This document shows positions 1 to 10,570 of a DNA stretch of 64,000 nt, in pieces. The position numbers and the translations under genes are program-made. Origin of the DNA: Monodelphis domestica (Eukaryota; Chordata; Mammalia; Didelphimorphia; Didelphidae); assembly GCF_027887165.1 (NCBI RefSeq), contig NC_077227.1, forward strand, positions 87,235,735 to 87,299,734, given 5' to 3'. The notes beneath the pieces were generated by a model that searched no databases, was not told the origin of the DNA, and saw only the letters and a list, made by a program, of their open reading frames with translations. The first letter of the stretch is position 1, and each line of letters opens with the position of its first letter.

Positions 1-1009
1 TGAAAATGGGGCTGCTTATTAATATAGGTCACAATATATATTCAATTGTCTTATTTCCTTCAGTGGCATGGGAAAACATTTGCACATGAAAAGCATTATC
101 TTCTTTATGCAAGACAGTGAGACAGAGAAGGAAAAAAGAACTCATTTATGAGATAGAAGGTATGGGTCTGAATTAGGCTTTCCCATTTAATAGACAAATT
201 CTCTCCTAAATCCCATATCACTTTGTATCTCAGTTTCTGGATTTTTGAACTAGGATTGTATTTGCACTACCTGTTGTACTATATTATTGTGAAAAGAGTG
301 CTTTGTAAACTTTATCACAGAAATGAACATTATTATCAACTTTATTGATATACTGTTTTCTCCTCAAATGCCACAAATCATTACTAGTTAGATGTAAATA
401 AAAAAGAAGCTTTTTTTCCCTTGTTTATCAGTTTTTCTCATCCAATTTGTCTCCTACTTTCTTGCTTTAGTTACAGAATTTCTTGCCCTAAAAGCTTCAT
501 TTTTGTGACTTTACAGCAACAACTTTCAGAGCATGTTTTACCTGGGCTTTAGAACACCTGTTTTACTGAACATCTGTTTTCCTTTTCATAGAGGAAATAT
601 AACTGCAGCCTCTTGAGGAAACCTTCTTCGTTGAAATCTTCCATTCATCTGTTGAAAATAATTGATTCTGAATGTTTTCCAGGTGAGAGTTGTGAAACCA
701 AATCCATACTTATTACATCAATGATGGGTCATAGTTGATGAAATAGGTATGGATGACTATCAACTCATCATGAACATCTGAATGCTTCCAATGGGCAATT
801 GGGTGCTTATACTATTGGCTTGTTCTCTGAATGTCAGTTCCTCAAATCCCTTTCTTGCTCTGATAATGGGCCACGTGTTTGTGATAAATCCTTCATTAAA
901 TATGGCAGAGAAAAACATTGCACATTTATTGCACTGTTGTACTATATTTCAGTGAATGGTACAACTGAGACAATTAAAATCTAGATGAGGTGGTTTTATG
1001 GGAAGATCA
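1..1009. other. No recognisable feature
   Basis: AT-rich single-copy-looking sequence. Short open frames occur (for example a 61-codon frame at 799-984), but none shows a family motif, splice context or composition that supports a gene. Confidence 0.6.
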
Positions 1010-1145
1010 ATAGGGCAGGAAGATGTGATAGAAAGAATACCCCATTGGTAATCAGAAGATGCTGACTGCCATGTGACCGTGACCTCTCAATTTTAGGTCC
1101 CTAAACTGTCAAATGAAGAGATTAGATTAGATTAGATTAGATTAC
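1010..1145 (+). mobile_element. MIR-type SINE fragment
   Basis: The stretch keeps the MIR layout: a degraded tRNA-like head, a 'tgtgacc' core, then 'aaactgtcaaatgaagag', which matches the conserved 'cctcatctgtaaaatgag' segment. The tail has expanded into an ATTAG microsatellite. Family level only. Confidence 0.55.
1121..1144. repeat. (ATTAG)n microsatellite
   Basis: Nearly five perfect ATTAG units in the 3' part of the adjacent MIR fragment. Confidence 0.9.
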
Positions 1146-1179
1146 TGTCATAATCCTTTCTAGCTGAGGAAAAAAATAC

Positions 1180-1335
1180 AAGCCCTAGACTCAGAAAGCT
1201 CAGATTTTGGTGCCTTGGTTTGAATTTTGGCAATTCTCTTGCTGTCTCTAAACTTGTTTCCTTCTCTACAAAATTATAAGAGTGAATAGGATTATTTCTA
1301 ATAAATCTTTTAGTTCTCAGATTCTGAGTCTATGT
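1180..1335 (+). mobile_element. MIR-type SINE fragment
   Basis: A 'gactcagaaagctcagattttgg' type head is followed by a 'gtctctaaacttgtttccttctctacaaaattataag' segment (read in two parts) and a tail ending in 'ttctcagattctgag'. This is the order of a plus-strand MIR. It is strongly diverged. Confidence 0.5.
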
Positions 1336-2329
1336 TTTGATGTTATAGTTTCTGTGTCTAGTACTTCAGTCAATTGAAAATTTCACAATTTTTTTTTTAC
1401 TTTCCTTGTCCCTAGGCATCAGGTAGGATAATAAAAGTAAGAAATCATTAATAACTCTAAATGTAGTGCTCTGGTTGGAAAACAATCTGTCCTAATATTA
1501 AATGATCAAATGTGTATACTCATTAAAAGGAAATGGAATAGTAATATCATAATCCATTTTCAGGGATGATCTGACAACATGGTCTGCTAACAGAATCCAA
1601 TCTCAACACTAATAAAAATATAAATTAGGAACTCTTGGCTGGAGGAATTCAACTAATTTTATTTCAGTATTATTGCATCAGGTTCTAACTTTAGCAACCC
1701 ATTGGAAAGGTAAAATATCTTGTGTTTTGAACTCTAATCCTATTGATAAGTTGAGCACTATTCTTTTAAAATAAATATAAAATATTTTTTATATTGCTGT
1801 CACTTCTCAATACTTCTTTTGCCTTTTTCCTAAATAGAACCTCTTTGTAACAAAGTACAGCAACAATAATTAATATTGCCTAATATTTAGATGGTCTATA
1901 AAATACTTTCTCCCTATTTTTATTTGATCCTTGTTTAAGAAAACAAACACATGGCCCTGTCAGATAATAGGTTCTTCACTTAATACCCACTCTCTACCAT
2001 CTATCAAAGAAGGGGAGCTAGGAATGTTTCCCTGTCAGGTTTCTGGAGATAAAATGGATAATCTCCATGATGAAAGCTTTTCTTTCTTCAATCATTTGTT
2101 TTTCTTTATCTTATTCTAATCACTATATAAATTATTCTCTTGGATCAATTTATTTTATTTGATTGTATGTCTTGACCATATAGGATGTTTTTGAAACATG
2201 CTCCAGAAACTTCCATATTATGGGCAGCTGGTGAAGAAGGACTGCGTTAAAAAAAAAGTGATAAGAATCCAAAGCATAAATCAATTTATAGGGAAACAGA
2301 AGGACCTATTGCAATGACTTAGGCATGGT
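1336..2329. other. No recognisable feature
   Basis: AT-rich sequence with oligo-A and oligo-T runs. I see no repeat family or coding signal. Confidence 0.55.
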
Positions 2330-2446
2330 TGATTAGATCGTGCGCTTCTTGAAGGCAAGAACTTTTGTCTTTTGAGTCTTTTTCTATTCCCATCACTTAG
2401 CACAGTGCCTGGCACATGGTAAGCACTTATTAAATGTTTATTGATT
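2330..2446 (+). mobile_element. L2 LINE 3' tail
   Basis: It carries the plus-sense L2 3' signature: 'cttgaaggcaagaactttt', then 'cacagtgcctggcacatgg' and 'taaatgtttattgatt'. A short L1 tail has inserted at its end and duplicated the last 15 bases. Confidence 0.8.
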
Positions 2447-2700
2447 ACTGTGGGAGTAAAAACACCGATGAAAAGCAACTGCTTGACTACAGGGTTGGAG
2501 GAGATAAGACTGAGGAGAGACTCTAAATGAACACTATAATGCAAATTCCAACAACAGGGAAATGGGTTCCAGTCAAGAACACATGTGATAACCAGAGAGG
2601 GAAAGGTGGGGGGGAGGGGAGGAAAAGAAAATGATCTTTGTTTCCAGTGAATAATGTATGAAAACGACCAAATAAAATAATGTTTAAAAATTTAAAAAAA
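2447..2700 (+). mobile_element. 5'-truncated L1 3' UTR insertion
   Basis: About 250 bases match the 3' UTR of L1 copy A (reverse complement of about 50185-50470) nearly base for base. The match includes the G-rich tract, the AATAAA region and a terminal A-run, and lacks about 17 bases before the G tract. It is flanked by direct repeats 'aaatgtttattgatt' at 2432-2446 and 2699-2713, with an ATT/AAAT-type cleavage site. This is the product of target-primed reverse transcription that stopped early. Confidence 0.9.
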
Positions 2701-2809
2701 ATGTTTATTGATTGGTTCAAGACCACTCAGGAGTAGTTTAGGGAGTTAAAAAACCATCACATCAAGAACAAAAATTCCTTTCATATTTGGACAGGACTGG
2801 ATTTATATT

Positions 2810-3000
2810 TATAAATATTCAGTGGTAGACTATGTAATGTGCTAGAGGACCTGGGTTCAAATCCCAGGGTTCCTTCCTACTTGTGTCCTTTGTCACTTAG
2901 CCCCCTTCCTTCAGTTCACCTTAATTCCTTGTTTTTAAAAGGAAGGAGTTGGACTCACTATTCTCTGAGTATTTTTCCAGCTGTAAATCCAATAATGATA
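2810..3000 (+). mobile_element. MIR-type SINE
   Basis: A 'cctgggttcaaatcccagg' box is followed by a 'tgtcacttagcccccttcc' segment and an 'aggagttggactcac' tail. This is a plus-strand MIR with an L3-like end. Confidence 0.6.
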
Positions 3001-3149
3001 GTTGAAAAGCCACCTTTCAGGTTTTCTTACCCATGAGGCATGACTCTTTGAGACTGTGTAGCCTTGACACTAGCATACTTCCTCCAAATGAATGCACTAA
3101 TAACCACATGACTGTAACATGGGACCAAGATTTTTTTTATTCTACTCCA

Positions 3150-3860
3150 TCTCACAAATAATCCCTTCTACCCACTCATACCAAAATTCCTATAGTTCAG
3201 GTCTTCATTCCTTCTTTCCTGGACTATGGACAATCCCTTCATAATTGGACTCCTGGAATCTAATATCTCACCATTTCCAATCCATCTTCCATACTGCCAA
3301 ACTATTTATTCTTAAAGCTCAGGCCTGAATGTGTCACTCTCCTGGATCAGGACATTCCAGGTTTTCTTTTGCTTCTAAAAAAAAAAAAACCTTTAAATTC
3401 CTTTCAACATTTAAAGTCCTTTATAACTTGGATCTTCTCTATCATTACAGATTGCTTAATGATTACTTCCCTTCAAACACTCAGTATTCCTGCAAACTCT
3501 CTTACATGCTGCTTCCTATAGGAAATAATTCATTTCTCTCTTCCTTGCTTTGTCTAGCTCTCCCCCACTCCAGTAAAGCAAACACTCCTCACCTCTTAGA
3601 ATTTCTACTATTTTCCTCCAAAGTTCAGCCGATGTGCTCCTTCCTTTAGGAAATGTTTCTGATTATCCTATTTATCATTGTCCTCTCTATCAAATAATCA
3701 TGCATATACCTATTCATTTACACATTGTAGCCTTTCAGTTGAATATAAGCTTCTAAAGGAAAGGGGTGATTTTTCCATTTTTCTATGCATTCTCTCTCAA
3801 GTGCTCACTATAATGCCCTGTGCAAGCATTTAATAAAAGCTTTGTTTGAGATTAAATTGA
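3150..3860 (+). mobile_element. L2 LINE, 3' half
   Basis: Read 5' to 3' it follows the L2 sense order: a 'gtcttcattccttctttcctggactat' region (read in parts), a 'gtgtcactctcctgg' region, 'ccaaagttcagccgatgtgctcc', a 'ataagcttctaaaggaaagg' segment and a tail near 'gcatttaataaaagc'. All reading frames are broken. Confidence 0.7.
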
Positions 3861-3892
3861 ATCAGATTAGTTTGAATTAAGCCCTATTCCCG

Positions 3893-4140
3893 AGTAGGGC
3901 TACTAGGTGGTTACAATAGAGAACCTGTGATCAGGAAAATTCATCTTCATGAGTTCAAACCCATTCTCAGACTTACTAGCTGTGGGCCTCTGGGGTAAGT
4001 TACTTGACCTTGTTGCCTCAGTTTTTCATCTGTTAAATGAGTTGGAGAAGGAAATGGTAAACCACTCTAGTGTCTTTACTGAGAATAACCCACATGGGGT
4101 CATGAAGAGTGGGACACAACTGAAATGACTGAAAAACAGA
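3893..4140 (+). mobile_element. MAR1/WSINE-type SINE
   Basis: The tRNA-like head (about 3895-3960) is followed by 'gagttggagaaggaaatgg', 'aaaccactctagtgtcttta' and the RTE-like tail 'gtcatgaagagtgggacaca'. The head-body-tail order is complete, so this is a full-length, moderately old marsupial SINE. Confidence 0.8.
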
Positions 4141-4500
4141 ACCTCTGAGACTCATCTGACCTTTGCAGGTGGCTGTGGTTACTGGTTACATTAAATACTT
4201 GCTTTCTACTACCAACAAACTTGACTTCAATGGCCCATCACTTCCTCTGAAGGCTCAGAACACATGTCACCTTTTACAAGAGGTCTTTTATTTTTGTTCC
4301 AGTTTCCAATGCTCTTCCCATAACTGGCTTTTAAAGTATTTCAAATAATTCTAAACTGACTCATCTTAATACACGCTCTTTCTTCTGCAACGAATGTAAG
4401 CTTCCTGAGCAGAGGAACTTTTTTTTTCTTCATCTCCACCATCCCAGAGTTTAGTACAGTGAAATATGGAAGATCTTGATTAATGCTTATTGAATTGAAT
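4141..4500 (+). mobile_element. L2 LINE 3' fragment
   Basis: Plus-sense L2 features: 'gtaagcttcctgagcagagg', a 'ccagagtttagtacag' segment and a 'taatgcttattgaattgaat' tail. It follows directly on the MAR1 SINE. Confidence 0.65.
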
Positions 4501-4809
4501 CATCTCAGTGGTGGCTGATCTCAAAATTCTTATGTAATTCATTTTGACCCAGTTTGCTTTCAGTTCAAGTTATTCCTTTCATTTGTTATGCTTATCTTAG
4601 CTATCTTTTTTTTCAATTTATAGCATAGTTTGCTCAGACTTTCATATTTGCTCAGATGAGCCTTTGGATCTGATGCTGGACTCCTCTGCCCTGTCCCAGC
4701 AATACCACCTGAAAAACTTAGTTCCCTTATAGTCAATAGTATCCCTTCAAAATTCATAATGTTTCTACAACTGACCCAAAATGAAAGTCCATCTAACGAA
4801 CGTTTATTC
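4501..4809. other. No recognisable feature
   Basis: AT-rich spacer between two L2 tails. A 65-codon minus-strand open frame (4560-4757) has no recognisable motif. Confidence 0.5.
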
Positions 4810-5300
4810 CAGCTCTCACCTCCTTGTCTTTAAATAGGAGTCTCTTTTGCCTGGAACACTCTCCCTTCATATTTCTTCTCTTCCCCCCCCCCACCCCCAG
4901 CAAAACTCAGAAGGGTAAATTTATTTAAAATAGCTATGTGATGTAGTGCTAACAACAAGGACTTGTTATTCATTAGTAATTATCTTATTTAATAATAATT
5001 AATAAAAATACTTTTTAAAATTCTTATTTCTTAAAATGCTTACTTTTCTTCTGAGTTTAGGTCATCTATTTCCTACAGGCATAATTTTCTAATTCTCCAA
5101 ATTTTTTTAATTTTTTTTACCCCTCAGTTTATTCTGAACAGATTTTTTGTTTTATATATTCTATTTTCCCAGTGGAATATAAATTTCTTGCAGAAAGGGA
5201 CTCTTTTCAATTTGTCTTTGCTTTTCCGGTACCTGGAAGCCTTACACCTAGTAAGCACTCTGTTATAAATTTTTGTTGCATTGAATTGTTTGGACTAAGT
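4810..5300 (+). mobile_element. L2 LINE 3' fragment
   Basis: It contains the L2 'tttgcctggaacactctccc' signature and, further on, 'aatttcttgcagaaaggg' and a tail 'aagcactctgttataaatt'. An AT-rich stretch at about 4920-5110 interrupts it. Confidence 0.65.
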
Positions 5301-5789
5301 CCTATTCAGTTCAGACATAGCTACTCTTTGCTAGTTTCTGTGGTTACTACGCAATCAACCTCTCACTTCTTTCTACTATCCAGCTGAACCCTTCCTACTG
5401 TACCTTCATTATTCACATAAACAATTAGTATTCTCTACTATACCACACTGCCACTCTAATTAGACTTGGCAACCTAGAGCATATGACTATATTAGCCCCT
5501 ACCAATTTCCAGGGAAAGGAAACCTCTAATAGGCATAAGATCTGAGATCCATCCAACTTCTTTGAAGCCATCTGCATGGGCTATCTAGGATTCAGGTGTG
5601 ATTTCTGATCAATAAATGGTGCTTACTCTTCAAGACTTCTTATTTGATTATTTAGTTTAATTTGTTCTCTAATCCAGAAATATCTGGTGGTTAATATTTA
5701 TTCAAAGCACAAAATTACAAACTCTCAGACTTGGAAGTATATCTAATACAGCCTTTACCTGAAGCATGAATTGCAAGGGCATTATCAAT
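5301..5789. other. Mostly unassigned; short MIR3/L3-like patch
   Basis: Bases 5713-5780 resemble the minus-strand 'ctggaagggacc...atctagtc' type of MIR3/L3 tail. The rest shows nothing recognisable. Confidence 0.45.
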
Positions 5790-6055
5790 AGTAATAACTA
5801 GCAGATATATGTATATTTACACATATAGTGCTTTGAGGTTTGCACAGGACTACATATATGCTACCTCATTTGATCCTTATAGTATCCTGGTAGGCAGGTG
5901 CTATTTTTATCTCCATTTCACATTAGAGGAAATTGAGGCTAAGAGAGTTTAAGTGACTTGTGCAGGGTTATAGTACATGTTTGGGGCTGGATCTAAACTC
6001 ATCTTCCTAACTCCAAGTGCAATATCCTTATCCACAGAGTTAATGAGCTGCCTCT
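5790..6055 (-). mobile_element. THER1/MIR SINE
   Basis: Read on the plus strand it is the exact antisense order of THER1/MIR: 'atagtgctttgaggtttgca', 'ctcatttgatcctta', 'gaggaaattgaggct', 'aagtgacttgtgcagg', then 'tatccacagagttaatgag'. Almost full length. Confidence 0.8.
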
Positions 6056-6610
6056 TCCACACCTTCATTTGGAGTCTTTGCTTTAATATCTCTAGGGAAG
6101 AGAAATTCACTACCTGATGAATTCATATATTTCTAATCCATCAAGAACAACTATAAGTTTTAGAAACTTCTTCCACATATTTAGTTTGCCTTCATATATC
6201 TTACATATATTAGTCTACATTAGTCATAATTTTCTCCTCTAGAATTAAGCAGAATGAATTTTTGTACTGCTTAAGTATTTGAAAATAACAAAGAAAGATA
6301 CCCCTATTGATCTTTCTTTTCTCTAAATTAACATCCAGAACTCTTCCAACACAACAATCTATCAGATGGCTTTGGGTCCTGGATTGACTCTCTCTGAATA
6401 TGATCAGTTCCCACTCCCTGTGTGGGATCAAGAACTGAATGCAATGCATCATCTATGATCTAATCAATATTGAAATGGAACTATCATTTCCTTTATCCTA
6501 GACACTCAATTACTTAAGTCGTAAGGGGAAAAAAACAGACAAAGGCAAACATCACCTTTATCTCAGGAAACATTTTTAATTAGGACATTTGGAGTTGCTA
6601 TCAGCAAATA
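6056..6610. other. No recognisable feature
   Basis: No family motif seen. The 80-codon minus-strand frame at 6210-6452 is not supported as a gene. Confidence 0.5.
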
Positions 6611-6850
6611 TGGGGGAACTTGATGACACCGTGAATAGAGAATTAGATTCAGAATTGGAAAAATTCCTTATGAGTTCAAATCCATCTTAGACACTTCCTG
6701 GCTGTGTGACCCTGGATAAGTCACTTAACTCTATTTTCTTCCCTCATTTGTAAAATAAGCTGGAGAAAGAAATTGTAAACCTTCTTAGGATTTTTCCAAG
6801 AAAATGTTAAATAGGGTCATAGATAATTGGACAAGAAAGAACAATAATGA
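6611..6850 (+). mobile_element. MAR1/WSINE-type SINE
   Basis: A 'gaattagattcagaattgg' head is followed by 'gagttcaaatccatcttaga', 'ctgtgtgaccctggataag', 'ctggagaaagaaattgtaaa' and a degraded RTE-like tail with 'gggtcatagataattggaca'. Confidence 0.75.
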
Positions 6851-7639
6851 AAGCAAATGTATATATGTATACATATAAATATATGTATTTATTTCATTCA
6901 CTAGTGTTCCTTGAAAACTGAATATGAGGTCACCTGGCCAGCAATGTATGTCTTTGGATTCTTCTCACATCCCTGGCTTGATTTCAGTGAGGATCTGGTC
7001 AGAAAAAGAGAAAAACAGATCTGTATGTACTGATGCCAAATAAATTGGATTGCAATAGTCCAAGAAAGTATGCCCCAAAGAAATAAATATCCCTGGAGCA
7101 GGGTGTGCCAGGTATCAGTCTGTTGTAAATGCAGGCCACATCCCTGGAGGGAGCCAGCCCTTTCACTAGCTTCCTGGAAGTGGCATACTCCCTCAGGGCT
7201 TGTTATACTTTTTGGGCAGTTACCAAACCCAATGGGATGGGCTCTGTTGGGTAATCAACAGAATTCTTTGCTAAAAGTTCAGGGTATAACCTAAACTGTG
7301 TGCAAAATGACCAAGAAAGTCCATCAAGAAGGTGAACTATGTCTCTGCCTTGTTTAAACTTACTAATAACATGAATTATCCACAAAACCACAAAGGTTTA
7401 AGGAGCTAGAGCTTTTCTTGCCCTCCTGACATTGGTAGTTGGAGCAGTTTTCTGTGGGCCACGAAGATGGAGCAATGGAGGGAAAAGATCCTGTTCTGGT
7501 TAAAGACATGTTAGTTTTTCACTGAAATTAGCATAACAGATTCAAATGAATTTGTGTGTTCCCTGGGTCCAAATGATCATCCCAGCTTGATTGTTTCCTA
7601 AAGACTTCAGATGTACAAAATATGTGTTTACATTCTGGG
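6851..7639. other. Unassigned sequence
   Basis: Begins with a short AT/ATGT-rich patch (about 6858-6892). The rest shows no repeat family or coding evidence. Open frames at 7070-7294 (plus) and 7203-7391 (minus) are unsupported. Confidence 0.5.
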
Positions 7640-7925
7640 AAATGTCTCTGCTTGACTAATGTTTCAGAAGGAAAACAGATATGCATGAGCTCATCATTGA
7701 GAATAAGACAAAACTTTAAAAAATGTGAAACAATGATACCTTGTTATGATGTTTTCCTTCACTTTATAGTTTTGGATTTATAAAGCAATAAATTTGGGAA
7801 GCAGCAGCTTATTTCCGCCGAGGTATTCTGCCCCAAATTTGCAGCAAGAGTTCTATTTTCATGTAAACTTCTTATTAAAATAAGAATGCACTACAACTAA
7901 TTTTCTGTTACCATATGTGAAAAAG
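7640..7925. other. Candidate conserved non-coding block
   Basis: No repeat signature, unusually balanced base use compared with the flanks, and a few dense blocks such as 'gggaagcagcagcttatttc' around 7798. It looks like non-repeat ancestral sequence. Function is a guess from appearance only. Confidence 0.25.
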
Positions 7926-8085
7926 TGATGAACAATTTAGAACAAAATTTTTAAAAATGCAAGAAACCTATGGAAAATCAGGTAACTTTGTTTCAACCCC
8001 TTAAGGATAGAGCTACTATAACCAACAGTTTATTTCTTCCAGCTTGGTTTCTGCTGGAACATGTTGCTCTTAAATAGATAATAGT

Positions 8086-8131
8086 ACCCCCGCCCCCCCC
8101 ACACACACACATACATACACACACACACATT
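8086..8131. repeat. C-run plus (CA)n microsatellite
   Basis: An interrupted C-run is followed by CA dinucleotides with two 'cata' interruptions. Confidence 0.9.
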
Positions 8132-8264
8132 TGCTGCTTTTGGTAGAGAAATCATCAATATATGTTCAGATAATTGAAGAACTCCATCACTGTTATATCA
8201 CGGTTCTCAGCCAGATCTGTGATCAGGTCTGCAGACTTCTTTTCTACTTCCTCTTTCAATCAAG

Positions 8265-8575
8265 GCATTCCACCAAGGTTTATATCTATCAAGCAAGCAT
8301 TTATTAAATATGCATACAGTGCTCGGCACAGGGGATACATATACAAAGGTAAAATAGTTTCTTCCTTTGAAGAGTTTACCTACTACTAGGGGATATAATG
8401 TCACAAATACATATATACACACTGTATATACATATATATATATTATATAGATATATGACAAACACAAAATAAATGCATAGTGATTTGAGGTTAGAGTAGG
8501 GATCAAAATAACAACTGATAGAATCATAAAAGGCTTTTTAAAAGGAGATAACACCTGAGCTGAACCTTCATTTTG
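8265..8575 (-). mobile_element. L2 LINE, antisense
   Basis: Plus-strand reading gives the antisense L2 end: 'caagcatttattaaatatgc', 'cagtgctcggcacaggggat', then a later 'cacctgagctgaaccttca' segment. An AT microsatellite-like patch lies near 8415-8455. Confidence 0.7.
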
Positions 8576-8578
8576 TCT

Positions 8579-8606
8579 TATATAATAATAATATTATTAT
8601 TATATA
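8579..8606. repeat. 28-bp perfect A/T palindrome
   Basis: The 28 bases read identically on both strands (centre at 8592/8593) and contain only A and T. It could extrude as a cruciform. Confidence 0.85.
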
Positions 8607-8769
8607 TGCCATATATAATAATGGTAAATATGAGCATATTGTTTAAAACAAATAAAATATATAAAATAAGTAAAATTAACAAAATTAATTTTTAAAAAGT
8701 AATTTCTACCTTTAAATTTACATAATATATTATCTTTTTCAAAATGGTCACACATACATTGTCTTTTTT

Positions 8770-8950
8770 GCCACTGACTAATGACTCTGAGATGAATGGG
8801 GAAATCATTTTATCTATCCTTGTCATATGAGTATTTGTCATATAGAATTTGAGGCTCAGAGATGTTATGTGACTTGCCTAAAGTCACACAAGTAGCAAAG
8901 ACTGGGGCCAGAACAAAATCTATCTCATGATTTCCTTGCCTTTTCCTCTA
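8770..8950 (-). mobile_element. MIR-type SINE, antisense
   Basis: Antisense MIR core: 'gaatttgaggctcagagatg', 'tgtgacttgcctaaagtcac', then 'ctggggccagaac'. The head and tail are degraded. Confidence 0.65.
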
Positions 8951-8964
8951 TGGCACATTACTAT

Positions 8965-9120
8965 GTAGTAGGTCCTCATTTATTATGTGATTACTATATG
9001 ATATGTCCTGTGAATACAAAAAAAACAAGTAGAAAGATAGTCCCTGGCCTCAAGAAGCTTATATTCTAATGGGGGGAGGAGATAATACATAAAAGGAAGC
9101 TGAAGAGCAAGGGATGTTGG
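8965..9120 (-). mobile_element. L2 LINE, antisense
   Basis: Antisense L2 signature with 'agtccctggcctcaagaagc' and 'ttatattctaatgggg'. The 3' boundary is unclear and may extend further. Confidence 0.65.
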
Positions 9121-9756
9121 GAGTGCAGTTGTGAGAAGCCAGTAGTGCACTGATGGGGCATGAAAGAGAAAATCCAGAAGTGTGAGGAGAAGTGAGGAAT
9201 GAAGATATGGCTGGCCAGAATACTCTCCTTGGATTGGAGACTCTGAGAAAAATCATCCAATCAGGACAAGAGGCTCCAAGGGAGATATGTATTTCCAGTA
9301 TGAGCCAGTCAGTTCTTTTTTTATTTAATCCAAGACTGGAGTGAACATCCAGCATGAGGAGCTCTCTGCAACATGTCAGAGAAAGTCCATGGAGTCAGGA
9401 ATGGAGACTAGGGAGGTATGAGAAAGACATTTCTGCTGTTTTCCCTCTAATGGCAAATGAAGGAATATTTGTCAAATGCTTCATTTGCATACTTCCTTTT
9501 CAAACCCCATCAAGTTTCTCTGCAGCTATCAATTTCCTTAAGCACTGTTAAATGTTCATTAACAACATTGTGACATTCCAGGTAAAGGAACATTCATTCA
9601 AATGACTGATTCAGACACTCCAGCCAACAACCTATCATATAAATTCTTTTTGAGGTTTTTGGGAGAATAAGCCCCAGGCAGTGACCTTTCAGTTCTGCTG
9701 GAGGTGTAAGAAGCTGCTGTGGGGGTGGAGGAATTCATATCTGCTCAGTGTTCATA
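9121..9756. other. Mostly unassigned
   Basis: May include more degraded antisense L2 to about 9250. Overlapping open frames on both strands (9059-9355, 9354-9551) look like chance frames. Confidence 0.45.
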
Positions 9757-9885
9757 AGTGACACTGAATTTACTGTCAGAAGATCAGAGTTTGAGCTCTA
9801 ATCTGTGTGACCAAGAGCAAATTATTTCATTTCTCTGTGCCTTGGTTTACTCATTTTAAGAACTAGAATGACAATCACTACTACT
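9757..9885 (+). mobile_element. MIR-type SINE fragment
   Basis: Sense MIR order: 'cagaagatcagagtttgagc', 'ctaatctgtgtgaccaagag', then 'gccttggtttactcat'. Confidence 0.6.
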
Positions 9886-9984
9886 TACTTCAAGCAATCA
9901 ATACAGATTCTTTAAGGATCTACTATGTGCCTTGTAGTAGTCACTCAACAAGTATTTCTGTCAATCAACCACAATAGTTAGGAA

Positions 9985-10355
9985 GCTAAGCATTTACTGT
10001 GTGCCAGGCACTGAGCTAAACAATGGAAATGCACAGAAAAGCAAAAACACAAGCCCTAGTAGCCCACATTGCAGTGGAGAAACAACATATTTTTAAATGG
10101 GCATACAAGATCGATGGAAGGGAAGAAAAACTCAAAAGGAATGCAGTGGTTGGAGAAGTGGGCACAGGACTAGAAAAGATCCCTTCCAGAAGGGAGATTC
10201 TAGCATTTGAACTTAGTCTTAAAGGATATCAGGTAAGGAAAGGGATGGAGGTCATGAGGGAGAACATCACAAACATGCATGATAGCCCATAAAGAAGTGC
10301 ATACTTGGGATATAGGGTGCCATGTGTGAGGATGTGTAAGAAGACTGGAATGGGG
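9985..10355 (-). mobile_element. L2 LINE, antisense
   Basis: Begins with 'agcatttactgtgtgccagg', the antisense L2 end, and runs through a 'cccttccagaagggagattc' region that matches the 'ggcttcc...ggtgggat' part of marsupial L2 copies. It is ended by a SINE. Confidence 0.7.
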
Positions 10356-10359
10356 GTGG

Positions 10360-10570
10360 GGGGGACAGCTAGGTAGCTCAATTGATTGCAAGTCAAACCT
10401 AGAGAGGAGAGGTCCTAGGTTCAAGTCTGGCCTCAGATACTACCCAGCTGTATGACCATGGGCAAATCTCTTAATACCATTGCCTAGCCCTTAACACTCT
10501 TCTGTCTTGGAAGCAATATTAAACCAGTATTGTATGGTAAGGATTAAAAAAAATGTAAATGTAATAAAAA
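10360..10570 (+). mobile_element. SINE1/Mon-type SINE
   Basis: Full layout: 'cagctaggtagctcaattga', 'gaggtcctaggttcaagtct', 'cttaataccattgcctagcc', 'cttctgtcttggaagcaata', then an A-rich tail. This matches the L1-dependent marsupial tRNA-like SINE. Confidence 0.8.

Noticed and set aside
2839..4348. Several frames of 61-106 codons
   Set aside because: They fall within MIR and L2 fossils and match no L2 protein over a useful length.
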